Shown here: in pieces, positions 4,416-5,375 of the stretch
Numbering within the stretch: the first letter of the stretch is position 1
Layout: each line of letters begins with the position of its first letter
Assembly (NCBI GenBank): GCA_030037185.1
Contig: JASHRR010001440.1
Coordinates: 1-5,375 of the forward strand
Direction: 5' to 3'
DNA length: 5,375 bases
Source of the DNA: Xanthobacteraceae bacterium
Lineage (GTDB): Bacteria; Pseudomonadota; Alphaproteobacteria; Rhizobiales; Xanthobacteraceae
Notes under the pieces: model-generated
Seen by the model: only the letters and a program-made list of their open reading frames with translations
Database searches by the model: none
What the model was told of the DNA's origin: nothing
Program-made: the position numbers and the translations under genes

Positions 4416-5375
4416 TCATCGCATGTCATTCGGCAGGTCGGTCCACGCCGGCGTCTTAAGTGGCAATGGTTCCAAATTCATCTGTCGGAGACACAAGACG
4501 CCATGGGTTTTGTGGATTTTCACTCCGGAAAATTTGCGAAAACCCCGCGTTTGAATCTTGTGCCGACGGCGGAGGAAGTGCCGTACCGATTGCTCCACAT
4601 GATTGTCCGCGACTCGGTAGGCTTTCATGCGCGTTCCGTGGCTAAAGTAAGCCGCCCAGCCACGCAGTAACGCATTGAGCCGCTTGCAGACTTCGGGCCA
4701 CGGTTTGAGGTTGCTAGGGATCAGAATCTCTCTGACCCGAGTTTTCAGCCTCCCCACGCTCTTCTTAGATGGGCCTGCGCCCAGGTACCGACTTCCATTC
4801 TTACTGGAGTGGTATGGCCCGAACGTATAGCCAAGAAAATCGAAGTGTTCCATTCGGGCATCTCTCAGCTGGGTTTTCGTCTCGTTGAGCGTCAACCCTA
4901 GCTTAGTCATCACTGCCCTCGTCCACGCCAGTGCCTCGATCGCGTGCCCGCGACAGAGGATGACGAAGTCGTCGGCGTAGGAGATGACATGCCCGCGGAA
5001 CGCCTCGCTGCGCCCGGTCTTGCGCCAGTGTTTAAGGAAGCGGTTCATGTACAGATTAGCCAGCAAGGGACTTACGACACCGCCTTGCGGCGTACCGCAC
5101 GTACTCTGCTTGCCTCCTGTCAGTCGCCGTCTACCTTCGCCGTCCCGCTCCTCGACCGGCGCTTTGAGCCACAGCTTGATCAGCCGCAGCACGTGCCGGT
5201 CGACGATGCGCCGAGCCACTGATTTCAGGAGCTGCGCGTGCGGAATTTTATCGAAATATTTCGACAAATCAGCGTCCACCACATCGGTGTAACCCTGGCG
5301 GATCAACCGGTGCACTTCCTTGACAGCTTCGACCCCGCTGCGACGGGGGCGGTAGCCGTAGGCACTATCCTCAAA
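4416..5375 (-). CDS. ltrA: Group II intron reverse transcriptase/maturase (5'-truncated by the window)
   Basis: The frame is open to the right edge, so 319 C-terminal residues are visible; the GTG at 5315 is an internal valine, not a start. Visible motifs in order are: the RT finger motif YRPRRS (residues 8-13), the catalytic motif VDADLSKYFD with D34 and D36, GTPQGGVVSPLLANLYM (about 94-110), the catalytic YADD (133-136), LGYTF (181-185), and the thumb/maturase domain X with RGWAAYF (238-244) and RRRHK. The protein ends without a C-terminal Cys-rich HNH endonuclease domain, so if mobile it would rely on replication-fork or single-stranded priming. It would bind the intron RNA, assist splicing and copy the intron by reverse transcription. 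The ORF itself looks undamaged, but the domain V that follows is split by the RIT element. Confidence 0.92.
   Translation of the reverse strand, partial: FEDSAYGYRPRRSGVEAVKEVHRLIRQGYTDVVDADLSKYFDKIPHAQLLKSVARRIVDRHVLRLIKLWLKAPVEERDGEGRRRLTGGKQSTCGTPQGGVVSPLLANLYMNRFLKHWRKTGRSEAFRGHVISYADDFVILCRGHAIEALAWTRAVMTKLGLTLNETKTQLRDARMEHFDFLGYTFGPYHSSKNGSRYLGAGPSKKSVGRLKTRVREILIPSNLKPWPEVCKRLNALLRGWAAYFSHGTRMKAYRVADNHVEQSVRHFLRRRHKIQTRGFRKFSGVKIHKTHGVLCLRQMNLEPLPLKTPAWTDLPNDMR

Larger units (their letters stand above)
938..5375 (-). mobile_element. Group II intron (partial), interrupted by a RIT element
   Basis: The visible intron consists of the reverse transcriptase/maturase ORF (to 4416), the first 12 nt of domain V (4404-4393) and, after a 3.4-kb insertion, the rest of domain V (958-938). 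Domains I-III and the N-terminus of the protein lie off the right edge. The 3' end lies somewhere below 938 and was not resolved. Group II introns need an intact domain V for splicing and mobility, so this copy should be unable to splice unless the RIT element excises precisely. Its protein could still act in trans on related introns. Confidence 0.8.

Noticed and set aside
4416..5315. Intron protein as a complete 299-residue gene starting at GTG 5315
   Set aside because: The frame stays open to the window edge and the preceding 20 codons encode the conserved YRPRRS segment, so the GTG is internal.

Overview
The window is a nest of mobile elements, read almost entirely on the minus strand. The base composition is fairly GC-rich. 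The genes present (a proteobacterial-type group II intron reverse transcriptase, a trio of tyrosine recombinases and a small ribbon-helix-helix protein) suggest an accessory region, either a plasmid or a genomic island, of a proteobacterium. The sequence alone does not fix the genus. No tRNA, rRNA, CRISPR array or housekeeping gene is visible.

Right side (4393-5375): the C-terminal 319 residues of a group II intron-encoded reverse transcriptase/maturase enter from the right edge and end at 4416. Twelve nucleotides past that stop codon the intron's catalytic domain V begins, but it breaks off at 4393.

Centre (966-4392): a complete RIT (recombinase in trio) element of about 3.4 kb. Three overlapping tyrosine recombinase genes, here called ritA (4250-3003), ritB (3006-2068) and ritC (2075-1083), each keep the full R-K-HxxR-H-Y active site. 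They lie between 91-bp inverted repeats (984-1074 and 4309-4399) that match at 83 of 91 positions. The ritA Shine-Dalgarno is buried in a perfect 9-bp stem-loop. The left end carries a perfect 32-bp palindrome.

Left junction (938-965): the missing part of domain V reappears here. Removing 966-4392 and one copy of the 7-bp repeat TAGTGCG rebuilds a canonical domain V hairpin: the GAGC start with its AGC triad, a GAAA-type loop, the CG bulge and a closing GTTC. The RIT element has therefore inserted into the catalytic heart of a group II intron, in the same orientation, with a 7-bp core shared by both junctions. This is the main finding.

Far left (1-937): first a structured stretch that should contain the intron 3' end (about 780-937), then about 240 bp with only a possible ORF remnant. 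Next comes a small ribbon-helix-helix gene (440-195) with a good Shine-Dalgarno, flanked on both sides by near-identical 17-bp palindromes, one of which overlaps its likely -10 box. The last 190 bp hold short direct repeats and no convincing gene.

Working picture: an intron landed next to a small regulatory gene of a mobile replicon, and a RIT element then used the dyad-symmetric, highly conserved domain V sequence as its attachment site. This would inactivate the intron RNA while leaving its protein gene intact as far as visible.
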